64,000 nucleotides of DNA from Eutreptiella sp. 'Long Island Sound 2002' (lineage: Eukaryota > Euglenozoa > Euglenophyceae > Eutreptiales > Eutreptiaceae), in NCBI GenBank assembly GCA_964036045.1, contig OZ038397.1:22598032-22662031 (forward strand), given 5' to 3'. Positions 11,251 through 19,800 of this stretch are shown one piece after another; position 1 is the first letter of the stretch, and every line of letters starts with the position of its first letter. A program made the position numbers and the translations under genes. Under the pieces are notes generated by a model. It ran no database searches. It saw only the letters and a program-made list of their open reading frames with translations, and had not been told where the DNA came from.

Positions 11251-11745
11251 CCAGTGCTGGGCAGACTGAGTCAAAATCGCCCGACTGTGACTGAGACTTG
11301 ACTGAGTCAAAGAATCGATGACTCGTGACTGACTGGAGTCAGTCACCGGCGATCGTGACTCGTGACTGAGTCATGACTCAGTCAACCCAAAAATGTGACT
11401 GCAGCGGGAATCGAACCGCCGCCGCAGCGCATGTTCTGCAGTCATGTACAGCTAAATTGGCATTAAAATTGCTGTAGCGTAGGTTCGATCCCGTCTGGGG
11501 TCAGCGCTTGAGCGATCGCTGGCGATCGCTCGCCCATGGGCGATCGGCCAGCGCGCCATGGTACAGATCGCAAAGGGAATCGAACCGCCGATCCGTGACT
11601 CCTAAGGGCGCATTCAGTCACAGTCACGGCGGGCACGGTGACTTGACTGAGTCGACTGGAGCGGCGTGACTCGTGACTTGACTTGACTGAGTCAAAAAAT
11701 CGTGACTCGTGACTGACTTGACTGAGTCAGCCCAGCACTGCCCAA
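11251..11745. repeat. Fold-back pair of TGACTGAGTC elements with tRNA-like cores
   Basis: The left end reads CAGTGCTGGGC-AGACTGAGTCA at 11251. The right end reads TGACTGAGTCA-GCCCAGCACTG, its reverse complement, near 11722-11742. Between them are arrays of TGACTGAGTC and GACTCGTGACT, plus three B-box-like sites: GAATCGAACCGCC near 11408 and 11580 on the minus strand, GGTTCGATCCC near 11480 on the plus strand. On the minus strand around 11440 a GACTGCAGA anticodon-loop-like stretch precedes GGTTCGATTCCC, as in tRNA-Cys(GCA) but with a shortened D arm. Two GCGATCGC palindromes lie between. Non-autonomous repeat; class uncertain. Confidence 0.6.
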
Positions 11746-12013
11746 CACTGCCTGAGCGACTCCTCCACGGCCGGAACCGCCGAAAAGCGGCTGCGGCCAG
11801 CCACCCAGGGATCCTAAATATGTGCAATCCTCTTGAACTGAAGACTACAGAAATCCATGCCATTTTTCATAAATTTCTTTTGTGACCTTCGAAATATTGA
11901 ATTTCCAGTCGATTCACAAGTGCACTCCACACTTCTGATTGCTGCTGATAGCCCTTCAATGGGTAGGGTGCCGCTCTGGTGATATACCGGTATATACCGC
12001 GGCGCCGGGGAAT

Positions 12014-12045
12014 GCCGCGGTATATACTGCAGTATATACCGCGGC
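12014..12045. repeat. 32-bp perfect palindrome in a GGTATATACC/GCGGCGCC cluster
   Basis: The half-site GCCGCGGTATATACTG is followed directly by its exact reverse complement. Further GGTATATACCGCGGCGCC and GGCGCCGCGGTATT segments flank it from 11989 to 12057, so the whole stretch can extrude a large cruciform. It sits about 150 bp upstream of the 279-aa ORF. Confidence 0.92.
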
Positions 12046-12193
12046 GCCGCGGTATTTTCCGGGAATGCCAGTATATGGTCGCCTGTGTACCAGTATTTGG
12101 GAACCGCTTTTTTTTTTTCACCTGTACTGTTGTTTTTGATATACTTATCCCCTTCATTTTAAAATTTTCTACCATTTCATCACAGGCACAAAA

Positions 12194-13033
12194 ATGAAAG
12201 CATTACTGCTGTTGTTATTTTGGTTGTGGTTGACTCCACAAGCATGGGGAGGGAGATCCAAAAAGGACCCCCCATACTTCAGTAACTACAATATGGATTT
12301 CATCAAGAACACGCAGACCCTGTGGGGAAGGATGGTGACAACCTGTGCCAATGGCAAGCCTGCCTTTTTTGTGTGGGATCCCTTGACACAGCCGGGAGAC
12401 AAGAAATTTGTGCGTTCCGAGTCGAGTAGAACACAAACATTCGATGAGTCCCAACCGGACAATGTTCCGGAACGGGTGGCACATTGGAAGAAGCTGTTTG
12501 GCTACCATGTCAACAGCAAGGTGCGTGCTGAGATAGCAAAGCTCCTTACGAACCATCGCGACTGTTTGTTCCCTCAACACTACTCTGACACACAGTTGAA
12601 TGAGTCTCTGCATCGCCTGTTAAATGCACTGACCCGCATGCGCACTGCCTCTGCTACCTATATGGAAGCAGTGTTAACCTACCTCATTCATTTATTCAAT
12701 GTGAAGAAGTTCACTAAAGCATGGGCAAACCCGCAGAAGTTTGGACTCACCCACGATCATCTCCGAAAACTAGCGCCCCTTTTTGTTGCGTGTTTGGAAT
12801 GCAACATGCCAATTCCAACACGATATGAAGAGGCCTTAACTATTCACTCCATGTGGAAGTCAACTAACCCTATGGCCAAAGAATTTCCCAAGACATGTGA
12901 CACAAGATTTGGGTTGCCGACTAGACAATTGCCACCTGGGTTGTCAGAGGAGGCATTAAAGGATGTTGATGAGGGTGATAGTGAAGAGATTGATAAGGAT
13001 TTAGAGACCGTTGCGGGTGAGATTTGGGACTAG
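12194..13033 (+). CDS. Orphan 279-aa protein with signal-peptide-like N-terminus
   Basis: A single intact reading frame from ATG at 12194 to TAG. It begins MKALLLLLFWLWLTPQAWGG, a textbook secretory signal or membrane anchor. A hydrophilic body rich in Lys, Arg and His follows, then an acidic C-terminus (DVDEGDSEEIDKDLE). No other membrane segment and no family I recognise. Just before the ATG, a T-rich tract ending CATCACAG looks like a splice acceptor 8 bases upstream, so a 5' non-coding exon may exist. The ORF sits between a large palindrome and a 201-bp tandem repeat later split by a retrotransposon, which suggests it may belong to a mobile or repetitive unit. Whether it is expressed is unknown. 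Confidence 0.6.
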   Translation: MKALLLLLFWLWLTPQAWGGRSKKDPPYFSNYNMDFIKNTQTLWGRMVTTCANGKPAFFVWDPLTQPGDKKFVRSESSRTQTFDESQPDNVPERVAHWKKLFGYHVNSKVRAEIAKLLTNHRDCLFPQHYSDTQLNESLHRLLNALTRMRTASATYMEAVLTYLIHLFNVKKFTKAWANPQKFGLTHDHLRKLAPLFVACLECNMPIPTRYEEALTIHSMWKSTNPMAKEFPKTCDTRFGLPTRQLPPGLSEEALKDVDEGDSEEIDKDLETVAGEIWD

Positions 13034-13199
13034 GTCAGCTGTCTCCGCAACAATGGGTGCAATACCACCAATTGTTCGGTCAAGTGCAAGCAATGGCGAA
13101 TTCGTTGGCCAATGCGTGACCTATTTGGACCAAGTGTGCCCTCGGTGAAGGTACCATAGTGCAACAACCCCCACTCCCTCCCCCAAAAAACAAGAGTAT

Positions 13200-13406
13200 G
13201 CGGCATAGTAGGGTTACTGAATTTTCGGAGTGACCCCTCCGCAAAGGTGTTCCCGGAGCGCAAAACCTCGGTCAAATCGACCCATACGAGCATAGTTTTT
13301 CGAAAACTAGACACTTTTGGGCATCTTTGGAAAAAAAAAGCGCACAAATCCGAGCCGGTGGCGCCAAGTTACCCCCGGGGACTTTGAAAAGCGTGGGTAT
13401 GCGCAA
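13200..13406 (+). repeat. Diverged left-hand copy of the 201-bp tandem repeat
   Basis: Contains the landmarks of the array that resumes at 24840: TTTTCGGAGTGA, CGCAAAACCTCGGTCAAAT, CGAAAACTAGACACTTTT, CCGAGCCGGTGGCGCCAAG and GGGACTTT. It ends at the target-site duplication of the LTR retrotransposon, so array and copy were contiguous before insertion. Confidence 0.8.
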
Positions 13407-13410
13407 TAGT
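13407..13410. repeat. Target-site duplication, left (TAGT)
   Basis: TAGT directly before the 5' LTR matches TAGT directly after the 3' LTR at 24812. A one-base shift of the LTR border would give a 5-bp duplication with one mismatch (ATAGT/TTAGT). Confidence 0.65.
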
Positions 13411-14209
13411 GAGTAAGAAAAAGTGCTTTTCCATTGCTTTGGGACATACTCTAGTTGTATTAGAGATGCACTGAGCATCCATGCATTTTTATCTTAGTAT
13501 TGGTCCAGCCAAAAGTGGTGAGAACACATTTTGACCTATGGAACCAAACACCCAATCAGGATATGGAGTGGACCCCTTAATCCCCTTTCAATCAGAAGTA
13601 AAACATCTTTTCCTGAGTTGACTGAGCACTGACATACCTAAGGTAGAACCTATGAATTTATCTATGTTTTTCCATGAATACTTATCTGCCCTAGTGGTAT
13701 GCACCCTAGGGGGTTAGGCACCTCTTTTTGAGAGGTCCTGGGTTCAATTCCTGGTCAGCCTAACTAAGTAGGAAGATCCCATGTGACATGGCAGTGACCT
13801 CATCGCCACATACCATGCCACCTCAGCACATATGGGACCCAAAACAAAGAGTGCACATCTCCTAAGATGGCACTATGGAGAGAGAGTGATCCTGAGGCAG
13901 TTTTCTAACTCTTTTCCCAAAACATTTCAGCTATCTCTGTGAATATGCATTCATTTGTATCCTGAGTTGCAGTTTCTGTGAATATCTAATCATCTTTCAC
14001 TGTTTACACTGCAGCCCTTCATGCTTTGATCCTGAATCACCTTCTCTTTGCATACTGTTGGCTTGGGCTATCCTGGATTGAGTTGGCTTTACTGTATTTC
14101 AACAAACAAAAGCTTTTCATCATCCAAAACCAGCAGCAGGACACCCTATAGCAACAACAAGCAGCAGGAGAAGCAAAAACACAGTGCTGAAAACACTATA
14201 AACTTTTCT
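13411..14209 (+). repeat. 5' LTR
   Basis: Begins GAGTAAGAAAAAGTGC and ends CTATAAACTTTTCT. Reads identical to 24013-24811. Because the PBS TGG appears to start at 14209, the true end may be 14208. A tRNA-like block with a B box lies in the middle. Confidence 0.93.
13686..13760 (+). promoter_or_regulatory. tRNA-Lys-like block inside the 5' LTR
   Basis: CCCTAG...CTAGGG (13689-13711) can pair as a D-arm-like stem around TGGTATGCAC. ACCTC-TTTTTGA-GAGGT (13720-13736) forms a perfect 5-bp anticodon-type stem with a 7-base loop and triplet TTT. GGTTCAATTCC at 13741 matches the Pol III B box. The acceptor ends do not pair, so it is tRNA-derived, not a tRNA gene. The same block is in the 3' LTR. Confidence 0.55.
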
Positions 14210-14222
14210 GGTAGCAAGAGGC
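14209..14222 (+). promoter_or_regulatory. Primer-binding site, initiator tRNA-Met type
   Basis: TGGTAGCAAGAGG directly follows the 5' LTR. It equals the complement of the 3' end of eukaryotic initiator tRNA-Met (TGGTAGCAGAGG) with one extra A. Position and TGG start are as expected for minus-strand priming. Confidence 0.7.
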
Positions 14223-14307
14223 AGCCTGTCTCTGTGCACCGGCAGCGACCCCGCGCCGTACAACCAGTGCTCCGAGCAGGCAAACATAAGCAGAAGGGTG
14301 AATTAAG

Positions 14308-16809
14308 ATGGATCCAGGAAGAGTGGACGCCGAGGTGAACACAGCGCCAGCGCCAGAGACACCGGCAAGGCCGGCGCCTGACGCTGTACCTTCGGTGGAG
14401 CCCTTACATGGGCCAATGGATACGGCGGAGGACTCCTTGGATGGCCTCCAGACGGCCTTTGGGGCCCTGTCGGTGAAGGAAATGGTCTCTCAACCTCAGC
14501 CTGTGAAGAGGAAGAGAGGAAACGAGAGCGAGAAGGATGCTGGAGAAGGAGCAGACGAAGGAGAGGAGCAAGGGCAAGACCCGACGGAAGTCCCTACCTT
14601 CGAAGGCGCACCAAGCGCTTCTGGCCTCCAAGCATCACCCTCTCCCATAACCACCGCACACCCAGCCGCCGCTACATCCACTTCCACAACCAACCAGCCT
14701 ATGGCAGAGGGCACAGGCTTTACTGGCATGCCTCACTACCCCGCCTATGGCATGGGCCCACCTACCACTGCGCTCCTTGAGGCAACTACTGCCAGTGAGC
14801 CGGTGGCTTCCAGCTCTGCGCCGCGTTGGTATGCGGCTGACCATCCCCATCCACTCCACGCCACTGGAACCTACATGGAAGTTCCTGGGTATGCTCCTGG
14901 GTGTGCACCTGGGTATGCACCCCTGAGTGGGTTGAGGAGAGGACCAGAGTCTCTGGGAGGCAGGAGTAGAGGATCGGGAAGATCCTCCAACAGGTCCCTG
15001 ACGCGGTCGGAGATCGATGAGGTGCTCCGAGGAGCCACTTCGCAAATCGTGAGCGACCTCACGCAAGAGATCAGGGAGAAACTGCAGCCCCTGATGATCC
15101 CGTCCCATGCGTCACCTACGACAGTGGGAATGTCACCCCACCGAGTACAGGCTAACCACCTGGCGGCAGGGTTGACGAATACCCTGGGGAGCCTGAGGAG
15201 CCGACCGATGCCGACTCCTGCAGCAGTACCAAGAAGCCCATTCGTCCCGAGGACAGCCCAGCCGCCCTACAGTCACGTGACGAACTCGACGAGGGCCGAG
15301 CTGGACCAGCTGGGGCTGACAGCCCTAAGGGCTATGGTGGACGTGGAGCCTTATGGCTCCAGTGATCTAGGCGGAGACCCCTCCGATGATGGGCCGCCTT
15401 CGATGACTTCTTCTTCGCCATCGGATGACGAAGACCCTGAGGACCCCGAGGACCCCAAGGGTAAGAAGAAGAAGAAGAAGAAGAAGAAGACCCGACGCCC
15501 TGAAGGACGCCGAGCTCAGGAGGCGAAGGCTATTGCCACCTCCAAGATAGTGGTAAACCTGCCTGAATTCACAGGCAAGGACCTCAGCGAGTTCGCTGAG
15601 AACTTTGGCCGGTTCCTACGACTGACCGGCCAAACCCACGCGAGTGGGCGAGTGAAGTGCGACCTGCTCCTGCAGTGCTGCAAGACGAAGTACCTGGAGA
15701 AGCAGGTCAGGCAGATCGTCACCAACTCCGCCACCTTTGCCGACGTGTTGGTTGCCCTGGAGAGGCAGTACCCAACCTACGAGACCGACCTCTCCATCAG
15801 GGCCGAGATCCAGAACCTGCCCGTGCTGCCGAACAACCCTAAACCCGGCAGAGTCTCCGAGCTGTTGGCGGACCTGGACCACTGGGCTGGACGACTGACG
15901 CCCGGTTCCTACAGCAGCGACGACCTGCTGTTTTGGTTGTGCTCCAAGCTCCCCCGTGAGCTATGGGACGAGTGCCGTCTGACGGCCGAGCGCAAGGCTA
16001 GATCCCTCCGCTACGAGGATCTATGCGTGCTGCTCCTGGAGATGGCGCTGGAGAAGGAGAGCGACCAACACCTGAACCACTACCGTCCTGGTGGTGGAGG
16101 TTCTGGAGGCAAAGGGTACCAAGGGTCCCGACCTGGGCAGGGGACTACCCCCAAACACGCCCACGCCCGCCTAATGGAGAACGTGAAGGAGCTATTCTGG
16201 TGTGATGCCAGAGATGAACAGGGCCACCTGCAGCATGCCTCCGACTGCGAGCAGCGAGACTGCTTTGTTGTCCAGGGGAAGCAGCAGGAAAAGATCACCG
16301 GCGCCAAGGTGAAGCTGCCGGATCATTACCGCTGCACCATCACGTGTGCATTCTGCGGTAAGCGGAAGCACTATGAGGACGAGTGCTACCATAAGCAACG
16401 CCTATCGGCGAAGCTTAAGGGGGAAGATCCTGGCAAAAGCTCAGGCAAAGGTGGAGGCAAGTCCAAAGGCAACGACTCCGGCAAGGGCAAGTCGAAAGGA
16501 CGTGGTCAAGGTGGTCAAGACAAGGGTCAAGGCGGACGAGGAGGAGGCGCTAATCGCCAGAACGACAACAAGAACAAGGACAAGAACGGAGGTAACCCCA
16601 ACCCTAATCCAGGGGGGAACTCCGAGCCCTCTGGAGGGCAGTCTGGACCTACCACACGCTCACAGACGCAGGCCCAGCAAGAACAAGGAGCCAAGCGTGA
16701 GCATGAAGGTGGTGACGACGGCAACGCCAAGAAGAGAAGCCGTTTCATGAGGATGGCCCGCAAATTGCGGAACAAGGGGTTCGAGGTGACCTGTCCCGCG
16801 GAATTCTGA
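14308..16809 (+). CDS. gag: Gag polyprotein of the chromovirus
   Basis: 833 residues from ATG 14308 to TGA 16807. Residues 1-360 are disordered and rich in Pro, Ala, Ser and acidic runs. A poly-Lys block near residue 390 precedes a helical capsid-like region (about 410-590: VNLPEFTGKDLSEFAENFGR, LLFWLCSKLPRELWDEC). One zinc knuckle lies near residue 680, CAFCGKRKHYEDEC (C-x2-C-x4-H-x4-C), followed by a long Gly/Lys/Ser-rich basic tail that probably binds RNA. Gag builds the particle that packages the element's RNA. It is larger than most Ty3 Gags because of the disordered N-terminus. The only thing separating it from pol is its own TGA stop, in the same frame. Confidence 0.93.
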   Translation: MDPGRVDAEVNTAPAPETPARPAPDAVPSVEPLHGPMDTAEDSLDGLQTAFGALSVKEMVSQPQPVKRKRGNESEKDAGEGADEGEEQGQDPTEVPTFEGAPSASGLQASPSPITTAHPAAATSTSTTNQPMAEGTGFTGMPHYPAYGMGPPTTALLEATTASEPVASSSAPRWYAADHPHPLHATGTYMEVPGYAPGCAPGYAPLSGLRRGPESLGGRSRGSGRSSNRSLTRSEIDEVLRGATSQIVSDLTQEIREKLQPLMIPSHASPTTVGMSPHRVQANHLAAGLTNTLGSLRSRPMPTPAAVPRSPFVPRTAQPPYSHVTNSTRAELDQLGLTALRAMVDVEPYGSSDLGGDPSDDGPPSMTSSSPSDDEDPEDPEDPKGKKKKKKKKKTRRPEGRRAQEAKAIATSKIVVNLPEFTGKDLSEFAENFGRFLRLTGQTHASGRVKCDLLLQCCKTKYLEKQVRQIVTNSATFADVLVALERQYPTYETDLSIRAEIQNLPVLPNNPKPGRVSELLADLDHWAGRLTPGSYSSDDLLFWLCSKLPRELWDECRLTAERKARSLRYEDLCVLLLEMALEKESDQHLNHYRPGGGGSGGKGYQGSRPGQGTTPKHAHARLMENVKELFWCDARDEQGHLQHASDCEQRDCFVVQGKQQEKITGAKVKLPDHYRCTITCAFCGKRKHYEDECYHKQRLSAKLKGEDPGKSSGKGGGKSKGNDSGKGKSKGRGQGGQDKGQGGRGGGANRQNDNKNKDKNGGNPNPNPGGNSEPSGGQSGPTTRSQTQAQQEQGAKREHEGGDDGNAKKRSRFMRMARKLRNKGFEVTCPAEF

Positions 16810-16850
16810 CGGGGACGCTCTGGTGGCACCCAAGACCTGGTGTTTTGGGT
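16807..16850 (+). promoter_or_regulatory. Likely stop-codon readthrough signal between gag and pol
   Basis: The gag stop TGA is followed by CGG, and the same frame stays open for 1642 codons of Pol. From 16828 ACCCAAGA pairs with TTTTGGGT (16843-16850) as an 8-bp stem (one G-U) around the loop CCTGGTG, starting 18 bases after the stop. UGA-CGG plus a 3' hairpin is the known leaky-stop context of some plant viruses. No in-frame ATG lies near the pol start. Confidence 0.65.
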
Positions 16851-19800
16851 ACGTATCCGACTAGGGGGACGTGAGTACCTGGGGGTACTGGATACTGGAG
16901 CCACAATATCGATAGTGGCCAAGAAAATTTTACCTTGTGGGAGCCTGAAGAACACCATGACCACCGCCGCTATACGGATGGGAGATGGACATGTGGTGCA
17001 CAGCTGCGGGGACTGCGAAGTGGAGGTACCTATGGGCTCCAGGACTATCGCCCATCGGTTCTATGTGATGGATACTGATGCCTTCGACTTTGTACTGGGG
17101 ACTGACTTCTTCGTGCAGCACTCCCAGATACAATCCCTGACGCTGCAAGCGCCCTACCTCCTGTACGTGGACCACGGCAGTGGCAGAGAGTCTGTGCCAC
17201 TGGAGCAGTCGGAACATACCTCGAGTTACCTGAGACTATCGAAGGAGGAGCCCTCGAACATGATGGCGGCCTCCAAAACTGAGGACTACCAATTATTGGG
17301 GGAAGTCCTAGACCAAGGTCTGAAAGAGTTGGGTTACTCTCGAGAAGACCTAAGTGTGGAACTGTTCGCCAGCGACAAGCAGCATGTACTGGACCTATAC
17401 TGCAGCAAGGGGAAGAACTGCAGCTACAAATTTTACTGGCCCTCTTTCGGGATGGCCTACGGGAACCCCAGATTCAGTGAACTGGGGAAGGTGCTGACCA
17501 AGGTGGCCTTGGAACGTTCCCGTATGGTCCTGTGTTCCCCCGATTGGGGAGCCCATGGGGGCAACGAGTACTGGCGAACCCTCCTTGACAAGCTGACTAT
17601 CAGCTCCGTGCGGTTGCCTGATGAGGCCATCTACGTGCCTCTGGGACGCAAGACGCCCATTGGGAAGCCTGGATGGGGGAGTATGCTCAGCGTGGTGGAC
17701 GGGAGTCTAACCACCTTCCCCTGGGAAGACCTGGACCCTACTCTGGTCCAGGCTATACAACGAGAAAGCGATGGACTCGCCTTGGGTGACTTGAAGGATC
17801 GCCTACGACCTCAAGATGCTGTTGAAACTACACCCGGAGGAGATGAGTACGTCGTGACTGACACCAACGCCCCCAACTCTCCCTGTCATGTACCTGTTCC
17901 TGATGGAGTCTCTGAGTGTGGACTATCTGAGCTACCTAGCTCTATCCACTCAGACGACGAAACTGAGCACGACGCCTTCTTCGTGCAGACTGCGGTGGAA
18001 GAAGTGGAGAACGCCGAGTACGTCGCCCCACTAAAACCCCTACTCTCCATGAGGGTGGAAGACCCCGTGGATGAAGAGCTGGACCCTCGATCCAGGCTCA
18101 GGGAGTATGTAGATTCCAAGAGGAAGTTGGTGGCGAAAAAGCTATGCTACGCGAAGCCTACCCGCAGCTCGTGGCCACTGAAGCAAGGACGTATGGGAGA
18201 CCTCTCCCAATTGAAGGAGGACCTCGAACAGAAGATCACCACCTGGCAAAGGGAGGTAGATCTCAAGCTCATGAAGAGCGTGTGGGGTGCCCATGTGAGG
18301 ACCCCAGAGGAGGACGACCTCTCGGAGGAATGTGTATGTGAACCCCCTAAAGCGTGCCTATGTTGCCATCGTCCACCGGAGATGGTTGAGCAAGACCTTC
18401 TGTATGCCTACCAAGGGCTGAAGGATGCGACCGCGGGCGAAGAGTCGGTGGAGGACCACCTCCCGACGTCTATTCAAGGGGCAAGCAACTTACACTCCGA
18501 CGAGGACATGGAGGACAAGATCAAGGTACTGGACCCGCGGGTACAAAAGCTGATAAGGACCTATCTGGAGGTGTTCGGAGAACTACCCCCTCCAGCCTCA
18601 TGCGACAAGCTGGTACAGATGGACCTCAAGCTGAAACCCGAGTTCGTGGGTCACAAGATCCGGAGGAGACCCTATCCAGCTCCTAAAGAGCAGGCCGACG
18701 AGATTGAGCGACAGATACAAGAATGTATCGACGCTGGCCTAGTCCTGGAGTACAAGGATGGGGACTACCCCCTACACTGCAGCCCCTGTTTCCTGGTGGC
18801 TAAACCTGGGTCTACAGCCAAACGGCTGGTAGTGGACTATGGAGAGCTGAACAAGAAGACGTTGAACCACTCAGGGTCCATTCCCAATATGGAGTCTACC
18901 CTGGAGAAGATAGCCTCCTGTCGCTACAAGACCAAGATGGACAAGCGAAGTGGATTCTGGCAAGTGGACCTGACGCCCAACGCGCAGGAACTACTGGCCT
19001 TCATCACCCCTCAGGGGAGGGTTTTCAAGTGGAAGGTCATGCCCTTCGGCGTGGCTAACGCCCCCGCTCTGTTCCAAGAGCTGATGAACAAGATCTTGTC
19101 CATCCTACGAAGGAGACCTAAGGTGCAGGAGCTCATATCCCGTGGGGCCCAGATGGAGGCTCACATCGACGATGTATGCCTCGGGACCAATACCCAGGAG
19201 GATCACCTAATCCTCTTGGGTGAGTTCTTTGCGGTCTGCCAGGAGAACCACACACGACTCAAGCTGGAGAAGTGTGAGTTCATGCAGGAGACCATGCAGT
19301 ACCTGGGGTTTGACGTTGGCTATGGGTGGTGGACCCCAGCGGCCTCTAAGGCCAAACCCCTGATGGATGCCAAGGTACGACACGAAGACCCCAAGAAAGG
19401 ACTTCATGATGTACGCAGTTTCATTGGGGCGTGCAACTTCTATCGCCGCCACATCAAAAACTTCACCTACACCAGCGCAGTACTGACTGACTTGATCAAG
19501 AAGAGTACTACTTGGCGCTGGGGCCCACAAGAGCAACAAGCGTTTGACGAGCTCAAGGACAAGGTAGCCAACGCTAAGTGCTTGGGCGTGCCTAGGGCAC
19601 AAGGGGAGATTATCCTGGTGACCGACGCCAGCAATGTGGGCGGTGGTGGAACGTTGTTCCAGTGGCAAGCACTAGAGAAGGAGGAGTTCGACTCGGCCAT
19701 TTCCCAATGGGGGACGGAAGGTCTCAACCGAGATGGAACCCTCAAGCACAGCTACCCTGACGACAAGTGGGTCCTAGTACCTCTGGGCCATTGGAACTGG

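Noticed and set aside
10998-11545. GCGATCGC palindromes (cyanobacterial HIP1 motif) as a sign of cyanobacterial DNA
   Set aside because: Only three copies close together within a tRNA-like repeat; all neighbouring features are eukaryotic.
13686-13760. Functional tRNA-Lys gene in the LTR
   Set aside because: Anticodon arm and B box fit, but the acceptor strands do not pair and the D arm is abnormal.
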